Source: Microbispora hainanensis (GTDB taxonomy: Bacteria > Actinomycetota > Actinomycetes > Streptosporangiales > Streptosporangiaceae). From it: a DNA stretch of 64,000 nt. Both the position numbers and the translations under genes were made by a program. How positions within the stretch are numbered: the first letter of the stretch is position 1; each line of letters starts with the position of its first letter. Below, piece by piece: positions 33,273 through 41,458 of this stretch. Location: positions 7,874,001 to 7,938,000 of the forward strand of contig NZ_CP108086.1 of NCBI RefSeq assembly GCF_036186745.1. The letters run 5' to 3'. The notes beneath the pieces were generated by a model. It was given only the letters and a program-made list of their open reading frames with translations. It was not told the DNA's origin and ran no database searches.

Positions 33273-34535
33273 ATGCCCCCCATTGACCAAATCACCGCCT
33301 TCGTGTCGGCCAATCCGGTCGAAACGATCATCATCAGCGTCATCTCCTTGGTCTTACTGGTCCTTGCCTTCTTCGCCCTGCGCGCCCTGATCCGCCTGTT
33401 CCGCCGCTGGGCGGCCGGCCGGCCCACCGAGGACGTTCTCACCATCGTCGCCGCCAGCATCGCCACGGGCGTCTCCGCCCAGGGCATGTGGCGCTTCTCC
33501 GGCGACGTCCTCGGGTTCGACGGGCCGCTGCGGCTCCTGCTGTTCGCCTTCATCGAGGTCGCCGTCATCACCAGCGCCGTACGGGCGCGCCGCAACATGC
33601 GGGAGAACTACTCGGCCGGCATCGACGGCCTGGCCGTGTGGGTGCTGACGTCCCTGTCGGCCGTCCTGTCGAGCATGGACGCCCGCAGCGTCGCCGAGGC
33701 CGTCTTCCGTCTCGCCGCCCCGCTCGTGGCCGCCTGGCTGTGGGAGCGCGGCATGGCCATCGAACGGGTCCGCATCACCGGCCGGGGCCGCATCAACTGG
33801 CGGCTCACCCCGGAGCGCGTGCTGGTCCGGATCGGACTGGCCGAGGCGAGCGACCGTACGGCGAGCGAGGTGGACGCCCACCGCAGGCTGACCAGGGTGG
33901 CGCTGGCCGCCAAGCGGGTCCGAGCGCTGCGCGAGGCCGGAGCGTCCGACCGCAAGCTGCGCGTCGCGATGGCCAAGCTCGACAAGGCGATGGACCAGGC
34001 CGTGGAATACACCGGCCTGGCCGTGGACGAGAAGCGGCAGGAAGCCCTGCTGTCCCAGATCGGCGCGCTCTACAACACCTCCGCGCTGATCGACCTCGCT
34101 CCGCCGGTCCCCTGGGCGCCCGAGCCCGAGCCGCCCGCTCCCCCGGCGCTGCCCGCTCCCACCGCCCCCACCATCGCCGAGCTGATCGACGACGAGGAAG
34201 AGGACATCCCGGCCGAGCCGGCGCCGCCCGTCGACACCGCCCAGCGCGCGGCCCAGCTCCGGGCCGCCCGGCAGTACTGGGACCAGCAGATCGCCCGCAA
34301 GTACGTCCCCCGGGCCGCCGACATCGCCCAGGAGGTGGGCATCCCGCTCATGGTGGCGAAGGAGTGGCGGGCGCTGTGGAAGCTCGAACCCCAGGCGTAC
34401 GCGCTGATCGAGGCGGCGTTCCGGGAGCACGGGATCGTCGACACCGGCACGTTCCCGGCCATAGAGGTGCCCGAGCGCGCACGCGTGCTCGTCGTGAACG
34501 GCTCCGCCCCAGGATCGGCGGCGCACGACTCCTGA
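33273..34535 (+). CDS. Membrane protein with C-terminal helix-turn-helix-like tail
   Basis: 420 residues. The N-terminal third has about four to five helices (VETIIISVISLVLLVLAFFA, LLLFAFIEVAVITSAVRARR, GLAVWVLTSLSAVLSSMDAR). A long charged cytosolic region follows, a Pro-rich linker (about 280-305), an acidic EEEDIP patch, and an end (YVPRAADIAQEVGIPLMVAK-EWRALWK) that could be a helix-turn-helix. The membrane part resembles the DUF2637/Spd-type proteins of actinomycetes, but no transfer genes are near. I cannot name a function. Its last codons fall inside a 26-base tandem repeat. Confidence 0.6.
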   Translation: MPPIDQITAFVSANPVETIIISVISLVLLVLAFFALRALIRLFRRWAAGRPTEDVLTIVAASIATGVSAQGMWRFSGDVLGFDGPLRLLLFAFIEVAVITSAVRARRNMRENYSAGIDGLAVWVLTSLSAVLSSMDARSVAEAVFRLAAPLVAAWLWERGMAIERVRITGRGRINWRLTPERVLVRIGLAEASDRTASEVDAHRRLTRVALAAKRVRALREAGASDRKLRVAMAKLDKAMDQAVEYTGLAVDEKRQEALLSQIGALYNTSALIDLAPPVPWAPEPEPPAPPALPAPTAPTIAELIDDEEEDIPAEPAPPVDTAQRAAQLRAARQYWDQQIARKYVPRAADIAQEVGIPLMVAKEWRALWKLEPQAYALIEAAFREHGIVDTGTFPAIEVPERARVLVVNGSAPGSAAHDS

Positions 34536-34690
34536 CGCGGAAAGCCACACGACTCCTGTGACGCGCGAAGCCACGCGCGACTCCTGACGAGGGAAGCCGC
34601 GCACGACTCCAGGCGGAGAGAGCCACACGCGGCTCCTCACGAGGGAGGCCACAGGCGGCTTCCGGCGAAGGAAGCCGCGCACGGCTCCTG
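34512..34690. repeat. Degenerate 26-bp tandem repeats
   Basis: Six to seven units of about 26 bases (gacgagggaagccgcgcacg-actcct type), starting within the last codons of the membrane protein gene and continuing downstream. Units differ at several positions, so the array is old. Confidence 0.8.
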
Positions 34691-34723
34691 AGGGGGAGCG
34701 CCGCGGGGCTACCGACATAAACG

Positions 34724-34758
34724 GGGCGGCGGGACCGGACGAGCCGGTCCCGCCGCCC
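34724..34758. terminator. Strong hairpin terminator
   Basis: GGGCGGCGGGACCGG pairs perfectly with CCGGTCCCGCCGCCC around acgag, followed by TGTCGTTTTC. It ends transcripts from the membrane protein gene. Confidence 0.85.
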
Positions 34759-34800
34759 TGTCGTTTTCAGGCCCCGCCTCGGTTTTTCCGTCCTCCGCTC

Positions 34801-34875
34801 GTCACTTCCCGCCCTCGCCCTGTCACTTCCCGCCCTCGCCCTGTCACTTCCCGCCCTCGCCCTGTCGCTTCCCGG
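34801..34875. repeat. 21-bp tandem repeat in an intergenic region
   Basis: gtcacttcccgccctcgccct occurs three times exactly, then a partial fourth. The remainder of 34876-35142 up to the MFS gene shows no gene. Confidence 0.85.
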
Positions 34876-35142
34876 TCCCCGCTCCGTCGTCCTCACCGGC
34901 CCCGCTCCGTCGTTGTCACCGGCCCCGGCCTCGGCTGCCGGGCTCCGCTACCGCGTCCGCACCGCCCGCCGCGGCGGGTACCCGGGTCGCTCGATGCCGC
35001 GCCACAAGCCCGGGCAAAGGTTGCGACCAGAGTTCTCCGCGCCGGTGCGACCCCTCGTCCGGGCCGGGGAGTGGACGAGGAGAGGCGAGACGATCGGCCT
35101 GCCTGCGACCGCCCGCGTTCCGGCAACCCGCTGGGGAGCAGC

Positions 35143-36678
35143 ATGTCCTCGATGCCAGGAGGTCTGGTGCGTGCGGCGGTCGCCTGGGCCGCACGGTGGG
35201 TGATCGGTGCCGTGGGAGGCCCGGCCCGCTTCCGGATCATCGCCGTCCTCGCCGGCGTGCTCGCGCTCGACGCGGCGGACAAGGGAACCGTGGGGGCGGT
35301 CGCGCCGGAGCTCAAGGAGAGCCTCGGCATCAGCAACACCGAGCTCGGCTCCTTGACCGCGGTGTCGTCGGCCTCGGCCGCCTTGGCCGTCATACCCGTG
35401 GGCGTACTGGCCGATCGGGTGCGCAGGGTCAGGCTCCTGGCCGCCAGCATCGTGCTGTGGGTGCTGGCGATGCTCGCCGGGGGCCTGGCGGATTCGTACC
35501 AGTGGCTCCTGCTGTCGCGGCTGGCGCTGGGCGCGGTGTCGGCCACGGCCGGTCCCACGCTCAGCTCCCTCATCGGCGACTTCTTCCCACCGGGTGAACG
35601 GGCCCGTGTCTACGGGTTCATCCTCAGCGGGGAGATGCTCGGCGTCGGATTCGGCCTGCTGGTGGGCGGCAATCTGGCCAACCTGCTGTCGTGGCGTGCC
35701 GCGTTCTTCGTGCTCGCGGTGTTCGGGATGCTCCTCACGATCGTGATCGCGCGCAAGCTGCCCGAGCCGGCGCGCGGCGGCCAGGGACGGCCGCGTCCGG
35801 CGGGGCAGCGTCTGGACTCAGGGCAAGGTCCGGGCTCAGGGGAAGGTCCGGGCTCAGGGGAAGGTCCGGCCGCAGGGGAAGGTCCGGCCGCAGGGTGGGA
35901 CGAGACGGCGCCGAGCCGCGGCGACGCGGTGCACTTCGCCCTGCGGGGCCGCGGCATCGAGCCCGATTTCGCGCTGATCCTGCGGCGCGACCCCGCGCGG
36001 ATGTCGATGTGGGAGGCGGCGCTCTACGTCCTGCGGATACGCACGAACGTCGTGTTGATCATCGCGTCCGCGGTCGGATACTTCTTCTTCGCCGGCCTGC
36101 GCAGCTTCGGCGTGCTCTTCCTCGACCGGCAGTACGGCCTCGCCGCGGCGGCGGTCACGGGACCGGCGCTGCTCGTCGGTCTCGGCGCCCTGGCGGGCGT
36201 CCTGAGCGGCGGGCGGGTCGCCGACCACCTGATCCGGCGTGGTCGCCTCGACGCGCGCATGACCGTCCCCGCGGTCGCCTACCTGACCACCGCCGTGTTC
36301 TTCGTCCCGGCTCTGCTGACGACGTCGACCGCGACGGCGTTGCCGTTCTTCCTCGTCGCCGCCGGATGTCTCGCCGCCGCCAATCCCCCGCTGGACGCCG
36401 CGCGCCTCGACGTCGTCCACTTCCGGCTCTGGGGGCGCGCGGAGAGCATCCGTACGTTCCTCCGGATGGGCGCGGAGGCGGTCGCCCCCGTGACCTTCGG
36501 ATTCCTGGCCGATCTCCTCGGATCGGACGGCCCCAGGAGCGCGCAGGGCCTGCAGTACACCTTCCTGATCATGCTCGGGCCCCTGGTGGCGAACGCGGTC
36601 ATCCTGCTCCACGGCAGGCACTCCTATCCTCGCGACGTCGCCACGGCGACCGCCTCCGAGAGGCCGCGCGTACGGTGA
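35143..36678 (+). CDS. MFS transporter with repeat-rich central loop
   Basis: 511 residues, 12 helices. Loop 2-3 motif VGVLADRVRRVRLLA, helix 4 SRLALGAVSATAGPTLSSLI-GDFFPPGERARVYG, as in the Spinster-like/ACS group of MFS carriers. The central cytosolic loop is extended by Gly/Ser/Glu/Pro repeats (GSGEGPGSGEGPAAGEGP) encoded by an 18-bp tandem repeat at 35817-35899. ATG 35143 follows GGGGAG. Substrate unknown. Confidence 0.85.
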   Translation: MSSMPGGLVRAAVAWAARWVIGAVGGPARFRIIAVLAGVLALDAADKGTVGAVAPELKESLGISNTELGSLTAVSSASAALAVIPVGVLADRVRRVRLLAASIVLWVLAMLAGGLADSYQWLLLSRLALGAVSATAGPTLSSLIGDFFPPGERARVYGFILSGEMLGVGFGLLVGGNLANLLSWRAAFFVLAVFGMLLTIVIARKLPEPARGGQGRPRPAGQRLDSGQGPGSGEGPGSGEGPAAGEGPAAGWDETAPSRGDAVHFALRGRGIEPDFALILRRDPARMSMWEAALYVLRIRTNVVLIIASAVGYFFFAGLRSFGVLFLDRQYGLAAAAVTGPALLVGLGALAGVLSGGRVADHLIRRGRLDARMTVPAVAYLTTAVFFVPALLTTSTATALPFFLVAAGCLAAANPPLDAARLDVVHFRLWGRAESIRTFLRMGAEAVAPVTFGFLADLLGSDGPRSAQGLQYTFLIMLGPLVANAVILLHGRHSYPRDVATATASERPRVR

Positions 36679-36840
36679 CCCGTCCAGCCAGGAGCGCCCG
36701 CTCCCGGCCCGAGAACGAGGGGCGGGGTGCTTTTCCGGCATAGCGGGGCAAGGACACTCCTACTTTCCCGTGACATCGCGGGCGCGGGGGCGGACGTCCT
36801 CTCCTGCGGCGGCCACATGGTCACGCGTTGGGAGGAGCTC

Positions 36841-37335
36841 ATGGAGATCTCGGGGGACGGCGCGGGGAACCGCGTGGCCCGGCTCGCGGGTGGGCGCGAC
36901 CAGGTGGGGCGGGCGCGCAGGCTCGTGTCCGCCGCACTCGGACGCGGCCATCCGCGGCACGACGACTGCGTGCTGCTGACCAGCGAGATCGCGACGAACG
37001 CGGTCGTCCACTCCCGATCAGGAGACGGCGGCACCTTCACCGTCACCGTCTCGTGCCTGCCCGACCGGGTGCGGATCTGCGTGGAGGACGACGGGTCGGC
37101 CGCGCCGCCGTGCGCCGGGCATCCGCTCCCCAACGGATCGAGCCAGGGCGGCCGGGGCCTGCCGCTGCTGGACCTGCTGGCCGACCGGTGGGGGCTGGTC
37201 CGCGAGGCCGGGCGCAACGAGGTGTGGTTCGAGGTCTGGTCCGACGGCGAGCGGCACGCCGCCGCACTCACCCGCCGCCGGCCGGCCGCGCGGGTGCGAC
37301 CGGCCGTCGCGGCGCGCGGCGCGACCTCCGGCTGA
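36841..37335 (+). CDS. Anti-sigma-factor-type ATP-binding protein (RsbW/HATPase_c_2)
   Basis: 164 residues from ATG 36841 (GGAGG five bases upstream; ATG 36817 in frame). GHL ATPase boxes: N box LLTSEIATNAVVHSRSGDGG, G1 box ICVEDDGSAAPP, G2 box SQGGRGLPLLDLLADRWG. Such stand-alone kinases regulate sigma factors or antagonists by binding or phosphorylation in the cytoplasm, and actinomycetes have many. No sigma factor or anti-antagonist gene is next to it. Confidence 0.82.
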   Translation: MEISGDGAGNRVARLAGGRDQVGRARRLVSAALGRGHPRHDDCVLLTSEIATNAVVHSRSGDGGTFTVTVSCLPDRVRICVEDDGSAAPPCAGHPLPNGSSQGGRGLPLLDLLADRWGLVREAGRNEVWFEVWSDGERHAAALTRRRPAARVRPAVAARGATSG

Positions 37336-37655
37336 AACAGGCCCTCCCCACCGCTTCCCGGTCGGTCATGGGCGTGGACAGGCGGGAAGCCGCGGCGCGG
37401 GGCGACTCCCGGGTGGAACAGGTCCTCCGCACCGTCCCGGTCGGCCCTGGGTGCCCGGCTGAACCGTCCTCCCAGCTCACGAGCGCTTCCCGGTCGCGGC
37501 CCTGGTTCGCCGGGCGGGGAGCCGCGCGCTCAGATCGGTGGCCGTGACACGGCATTGGCGCCCGTTTCGGTGGTACTACACCGACGTCGGGTGATTTTTC
37601 CGGGCAAGGAAGGGGCAATACCAACCTATTTAATCGGGAAAGTAGGAGGACTCCC
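37336..37655. other. Intergenic region, no gene
   Basis: 320 bases with repeated phrases around cttcccggtcg and gcgcggggcgactcccgg but no open frame I can support. Its right end holds the sulfotransferase ribosome site (AGGAGG near 37645). Confidence 0.5.
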
Positions 37656-38699
37656 ATGGCCCTGCCCGACTTCCTGGTCATCGGGGTGCCGAAGGCCGGC
37701 ACCACGGCCCTGCACGCGGCGCTGGCACGCCATCCCCGGCTCTTCATGTCTTCCGTCAAGGAGCCGAAGTTCTTCCTCACCGACGGTCCGCCCCCGCTGA
37801 AAGGCGGGCCGGGGGACGCGGAGACCTACCGCGAGCACGTATGGCGGCGCACCGACTACGAGGCGCTGTTCGCGGACGCGCCGCCGGGGGCGCTGCGCGG
37901 CGAGTCCACCCCCTTCTACCTCTACGACCGCGCTGCCCAGCGGCGGATCAAGGAGACGATCCCGGACGCGAAACTCATCGTCTCGCTGCGCGACCCGGTG
38001 GAGCGCGCCCACTCGAACTGGACCCACCTGTGGTCGGCCGGGCTGGAGCCGATCGGCGACGTCATCGAGGCGTGCGCGGCCGAGAAGCGGCGGATCGCCG
38101 ACGGCTGGTCGCCGTTCTGGCACTACGTCGGCCTCGGCCGGTACGGCGAGCAGCTCGCGCACCTGTTCACGCTGTTCCCCCGGGAGCAGGTGCTGGTCTT
38201 CCGCTATCGGGATCTGGTGGACCGCCCCGCCGCCACCCTCGATCGCATCTGCGCGTTCCTCGGGGTGGAGCAGGGGCTGGTCGGCGAGGTGCCCAGGGAG
38301 AACGTCACGGCCCATCCGCGGCACAGCCGCAGGCACCGCATCCTGGCCCGGCTCGCCCGGCTCGGCGACCCGGTGCTGGGCCAGCGGCTCACCACGCCGC
38401 TGGAGCGGGTGCTGCAGCGCGACGGCCAGCCCCGGCGGCCGCTCACCTGGGCGCAGCGCCAGGAGCTGCTCGCCTACTTCGCCGCCGACATCGCGCTGCT
38501 GCGCGACGTGCTCGGCCGCGACTCCGGCGACGACTTCGGCGACTGGCTGCGCCCCCGTGAGCGGTCGGGCGGCCTCGTCGGAGCCCGGCCGTCCGGCCAG
38601 CGGCAGGCCCGCAACGGCCGCGCCAGGAGCGTCTCCGACCCGGCCGGCCGGCGGCAGGGCATGAACGGCCCGCCCGGAGGCGATCCCACGGGGGCGTGA
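37656..38699 (+). CDS. PAPS-dependent sulfotransferase
   Basis: 347 residues. The 5'-phosphosulfate loop is FLVIGVPKAGTTALHAALAR, close to the N-terminus, and the 3'-phosphate loop AKLIVSLRDPVERAHSNWTH has the conserved Arg and Ser. A Sulfotransfer_1/3 C-terminal part follows with VLVFRYRDLVDRPAATLDRI. It transfers sulfate from PAPS to an unknown acceptor (glycan, lipid or metabolite). AGGAGG-type ribosome site seven bases from ATG. The last 45 residues are Arg/Gly-rich and probably disordered. Confidence 0.88.
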   Translation: MALPDFLVIGVPKAGTTALHAALARHPRLFMSSVKEPKFFLTDGPPPLKGGPGDAETYREHVWRRTDYEALFADAPPGALRGESTPFYLYDRAAQRRIKETIPDAKLIVSLRDPVERAHSNWTHLWSAGLEPIGDVIEACAAEKRRIADGWSPFWHYVGLGRYGEQLAHLFTLFPREQVLVFRYRDLVDRPAATLDRICAFLGVEQGLVGEVPRENVTAHPRHSRRHRILARLARLGDPVLGQRLTTPLERVLQRDGQPRRPLTWAQRQELLAYFAADIALLRDVLGRDSGDDFGDWLRPRERSGGLVGARPSGQRQARNGRARSVSDPAGRRQGMNGPPGGDPTGA

Positions 38700-38794
38700 C
38701 CCCGGGACTCGGCCGCCGTCACCCCCGTGCCCGCTCCCGCCTCAGCTGTCCACGGCGGTGCCGCCCGCGGGCGTCGCAACCGCCCGCCGGAGCG

Positions 38795-38960
38795 GTCGGC
38801 GCAGCGTGGTCGGTGCAGCGTGGTCAGCGCGGCGGGGTCGGTGCAGCGTGGTCGGTGCAGCGTGGTCAGCGCGGCGTGGTCGGTGCAGCGGGGTCAGCGG
38901 GGCGAGGCCGGTGCGGCGGGTCTCAGCGCGGCGGGACCGGTACAGCAGGGTCAGTGCAGC
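38795..38960. repeat. Tandem repeats reaching into the end of the next gene
   Basis: Imperfect units of about 14 bases (gcagcgtggtcggt, gcagcgtggtcagc, gcggcggggtcggt) fill the space between the sulfotransferase and the glycosidase-like gene, and the last unit overlaps that gene's stop codon at 38951-38953. Confidence 0.8.
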
Positions 38961-39826
38961 TCGGTGCGCAGTTCGTGGGCCCCGTCGGCGCGGGTCAGCT
39001 CGTAGTAGAGGCGGTGGCCCCCCTCCACGGGCACGATCGACAGGTAGCGCAGCCCTCCCCCGGCGTGCTCCGACTGGGCGACGGGGGCGGTTCCGGTGGC
39101 GGTGAGCGTGGACGGGCCGGGGCCGATGGCCACGCCGGTGCGCTCCTCGTAGTTCTCCTCCGCCGACGCGCGGCCGTCGTAGTAGGCGATGACGGTGCCG
39201 CCGCTGAACGTGACCGCGGTCACCCGCACACCACGCGAGTCCCACTCGCCGGGCCGCCGGTCGAGCGCGGTCCCCTGCCAGGTCCACTCGACGCCGTCGG
39301 TGCTGGTGGCGTACTCGGTCACCATCTGGTCGGCCTCGTCGGGGTCCTCCAGGGGGTGGCAGGACGCCCACAGGTGCCACACGCCGCCGTGGTGGAGGAT
39401 CACGGGGTCCTTGACACCGGTCTTGAGGTCGCCGGGCAGCACCACCCGCGCGTCGGCGGGGTCGAACTCCGCCGGCCCGGCGGCCTCGATCATCTCGACC
39501 CGCCAGTGCTTGGTGCCGTACGTGGCGCAGCTCAGGTAGAGGCGCCACCTGCCCTCCGGCGTCACCACGAGCGTCGGGCGCTCCAGCGACTCGGTCTTCA
39601 TCTCGTCCTTGGTGATGGTGAGGAGCTTCTCGAACCGCTCCCCGTCGGCCGAGCGGGCGATCTCAACGGCGTACCCCCGCCCGTCACCGAGCGGCCGGCG
39701 CAGCCGGTAAGCCAGATAGATCCATCCGTCCCTGGCCACGGCACTGGGCGCGCCCGCCCAGAATCCTGGCCCGTCTCCGGGCGGAGGAACCGCGACGACT
39801 GACCGTTCCGGCTTCGGTGCGAACAC
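38951..39826 (-). CDS. Five-bladed beta-propeller protein (GH43/GH32-like)
   Basis: 291 residues from GTG 39826 (GGAGAAG upstream). It reads GAPSAVARDGWIYLAYRLRR, DGRGYAVEIARSADGERFEK, SLERPTLVVTPEGRWRLYLS, TGVKDPVILHHGGVWHLWAS, VRVTAVTFSGGTVIAYYDGR and LRYLSIVPVEGGHRLYYELT: repeated blades of the sialidase/GH43-GH32 superfold, with candidate acids in RPT, KDP and YYDGR. No signal peptide, so cytoplasmic. Similar proteins are annotated only as hypothetical or glycosidase-like; catalysis is not proven. Confidence 0.7.
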   Translation of the reverse strand: MFAPKPERSVVAVPPPGDGPGFWAGAPSAVARDGWIYLAYRLRRPLGDGRGYAVEIARSADGERFEKLLTITKDEMKTESLERPTLVVTPEGRWRLYLSCATYGTKHWRVEMIEAAGPAEFDPADARVVLPGDLKTGVKDPVILHHGGVWHLWASCHPLEDPDEADQMVTEYATSTDGVEWTWQGTALDRRPGEWDSRGVRVTAVTFSGGTVIAYYDGRASAEENYEERTGVAIGPGPSTLTATGTAPVAQSEHAGGGLRYLSIVPVEGGHRLYYELTRADGAHELRTELH

Positions 39827-39953
39827 GTCTCTTCTCCGTACTGAGCGACGACGGTGGACGGGGCCGGCTCCCACCGGCCCTTCTTGGCTGTAGTGAATTA
39901 CCAGCGGCCCGCCGCGAGGCCAAGTGTCCTCGCCATCGGACGACCATGTCTAT

Positions 39954-39982
39954 ACAAAACCCGCTTGCTTTGCGGGTTTTGT
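39954..39982. terminator. Symmetrical A/T-flanked hairpin in a divergent intergenic region
   Basis: ACAAAACCCGC (39954-39964) pairs perfectly with GCGGGTTTTGT (39972-39982) around TTGCTTT. It has the form of a two-way intrinsic terminator yet lies between two genes transcribed away from each other, so it would act as leader attenuator or insulator rather than at a gene end. Confidence 0.7.
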
Positions 39983-40115
39983 CAGGATAGGGCAGACCCG
40001 CCACTGCTCGCGCCCGCTACCTGCGGAAAAGTCAGGTGAACCCGGAACGGGAGGGCGGCGTATCTCCGGGCGTAAGGGCATGCCGACACAGTTCTGATCA
40101 CTCTCAGGAGGCCCC

Positions 40116-41345
40116 ATGCGGGCACGTATCGTCACGCTCTGCGCCGCGCCGCTCGCGCTGGCGCTGGCCGGAGCCGCACCGGCCCACCCCGCTTCGTCCC
40201 CCCACGCCTCCCGTTCCTGGCAGGGCTCCGGCCACCAGGTCCACACCGCGGCGAACCGGTCCGCGAGCACGGCACGCACCCCCGCCCGGTTCGCCAGGGT
40301 CGACCTGGTCTCCGACGTGGCGGGCCGGGCGGCGCTCACCGATCCCAAGCTGGTCAACCCCTGGGGCCTCGCGATGGGCGCCACCCTCTGGGTGTCCAAC
40401 GCGGGGACCGGCACGGCGACCGTCTACACCGGAGGCGCCGGGACGGTCAGGAAGGCACCCACCACGGTGGCGATCCCCGGCGGCATCCCCACCGGCCAGG
40501 TGGCGTACACGGGCGACGCCTTCACGATCAAGGGCAAGGCCGGCACCGCGCCCGCCTCGTTCATCTTCTCCAGCCCCAGCGGCGCCATCACCGCCTGGAG
40601 CGCCAAGGCCGATCCGCACAACGCGGTCATCGCCGCGTTCACCCGCGGCGCCGACTACAAGGGCCTGGCGCTGATGACCACCGACCGGGGCACGTTCCTG
40701 CTCGCGCCGTCCTTCTCCCACGGCGCCGTCCACGTCTTCGACGACGACTTCCGGCGGGTGCGGCTGTCGCGCCGCGCGTTCCGCGATCCGTTCCTGCCCG
40801 CGCACTACTCCCCCTTCAACGTCGAGATCGCCGGGAGCTCGGTCGTCGTCGCGTACGCCAAGCGGGACCCCGCGACCGGCAGGCCGGTGGCGGGCCGGGG
40901 CAACGGGTTCGTCAGCCAGTTCACCGCGAGCGGCCGCTTCGTGCGGCGTCTCGCCTCCCGCGGCTCGCTGAACGCTCCGTGGGCGCTGACGCTCGCCCCC
41001 GCCGGGTTCGGCGCGTACGCCGGTGCGCTGCTGGTGGGCAACTTCGGCGACGGATGGATCAACGCGTACAACCCGAAGACCGGCCGCTACCTCGGCCCGC
41101 TGCGCGGGGCGGACGGCAGGGCGATCGCCGTCGAGGGGCTGTGGGACCTCGAACCCGGCACGGCGGCCAACGGCGGCGCCGACGCGGTGTGGTTCTCGGC
41201 CGGCATCTCGGGGGCGCGGCACGGCCTGCTCGGCCTGATCCGCCCGGCCACGGCCGCGGGCACCGCCTCGCCCACGCCGGCGTCCACGACCTCGGCCAGA
41301 CCTGCGCCGTCACACTCCCACCCATCAGGCGGCTACGGCTACTGA
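40116..41345 (+). CDS. TIGR03118-family secreted beta-propeller protein
   Basis: 409 residues. Signal peptide MRARIVTLCAAPLALALAGA with cleavage after APAHPA or nearby, then the diagnostic FARVDLVSDVAGRAALTDPK, LVNPWGLAMGATLWVSNAGT, HVFDDDFRRVRLSRRAF, YSPFNVEIAGSSVVVAYAKR, GFVSQFTASGRFVRRLASRG, LNAPWALTLAPAGFGAYAGA, LLVGNFGDGWINAYNPKTGR. Exported, NHL-like propeller; role unknown. Ribosome site TCAGGAGG at 40105-40112. Confidence 0.88.
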   Translation: MRARIVTLCAAPLALALAGAAPAHPASSPHASRSWQGSGHQVHTAANRSASTARTPARFARVDLVSDVAGRAALTDPKLVNPWGLAMGATLWVSNAGTGTATVYTGGAGTVRKAPTTVAIPGGIPTGQVAYTGDAFTIKGKAGTAPASFIFSSPSGAITAWSAKADPHNAVIAAFTRGADYKGLALMTTDRGTFLLAPSFSHGAVHVFDDDFRRVRLSRRAFRDPFLPAHYSPFNVEIAGSSVVVAYAKRDPATGRPVAGRGNGFVSQFTASGRFVRRLASRGSLNAPWALTLAPAGFGAYAGALLVGNFGDGWINAYNPKTGRYLGPLRGADGRAIAVEGLWDLEPGTAANGGADAVWFSAGISGARHGLLGLIRPATAAGTASPTPASTTSARPAPSHSHPSGGYGY

Positions 41346-41458
41346 GCGGCCGCTCAGCGGCTGTGAATCGGCACCGATCAACCACTGAGCGTCGCCGAGC
41401 GGCGGACCGGTCCCGGGACACGCCCACCCGCGGCCGATCCCACACCCCGGGGAGCGGT

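Noticed and set aside
40979-41458. Upstream extension of the gnd frame by 160 codons
   Set aside because: It overlaps the TIGR03118 gene out of frame; ATG 41459 has a ribosome site and begins just before the Rossmann motif.
41340-41458. A leader peptide in front of gnd
   Set aside because: No start codon with a ribosome site and no conserved run; the stretch looks like plain intergenic DNA.
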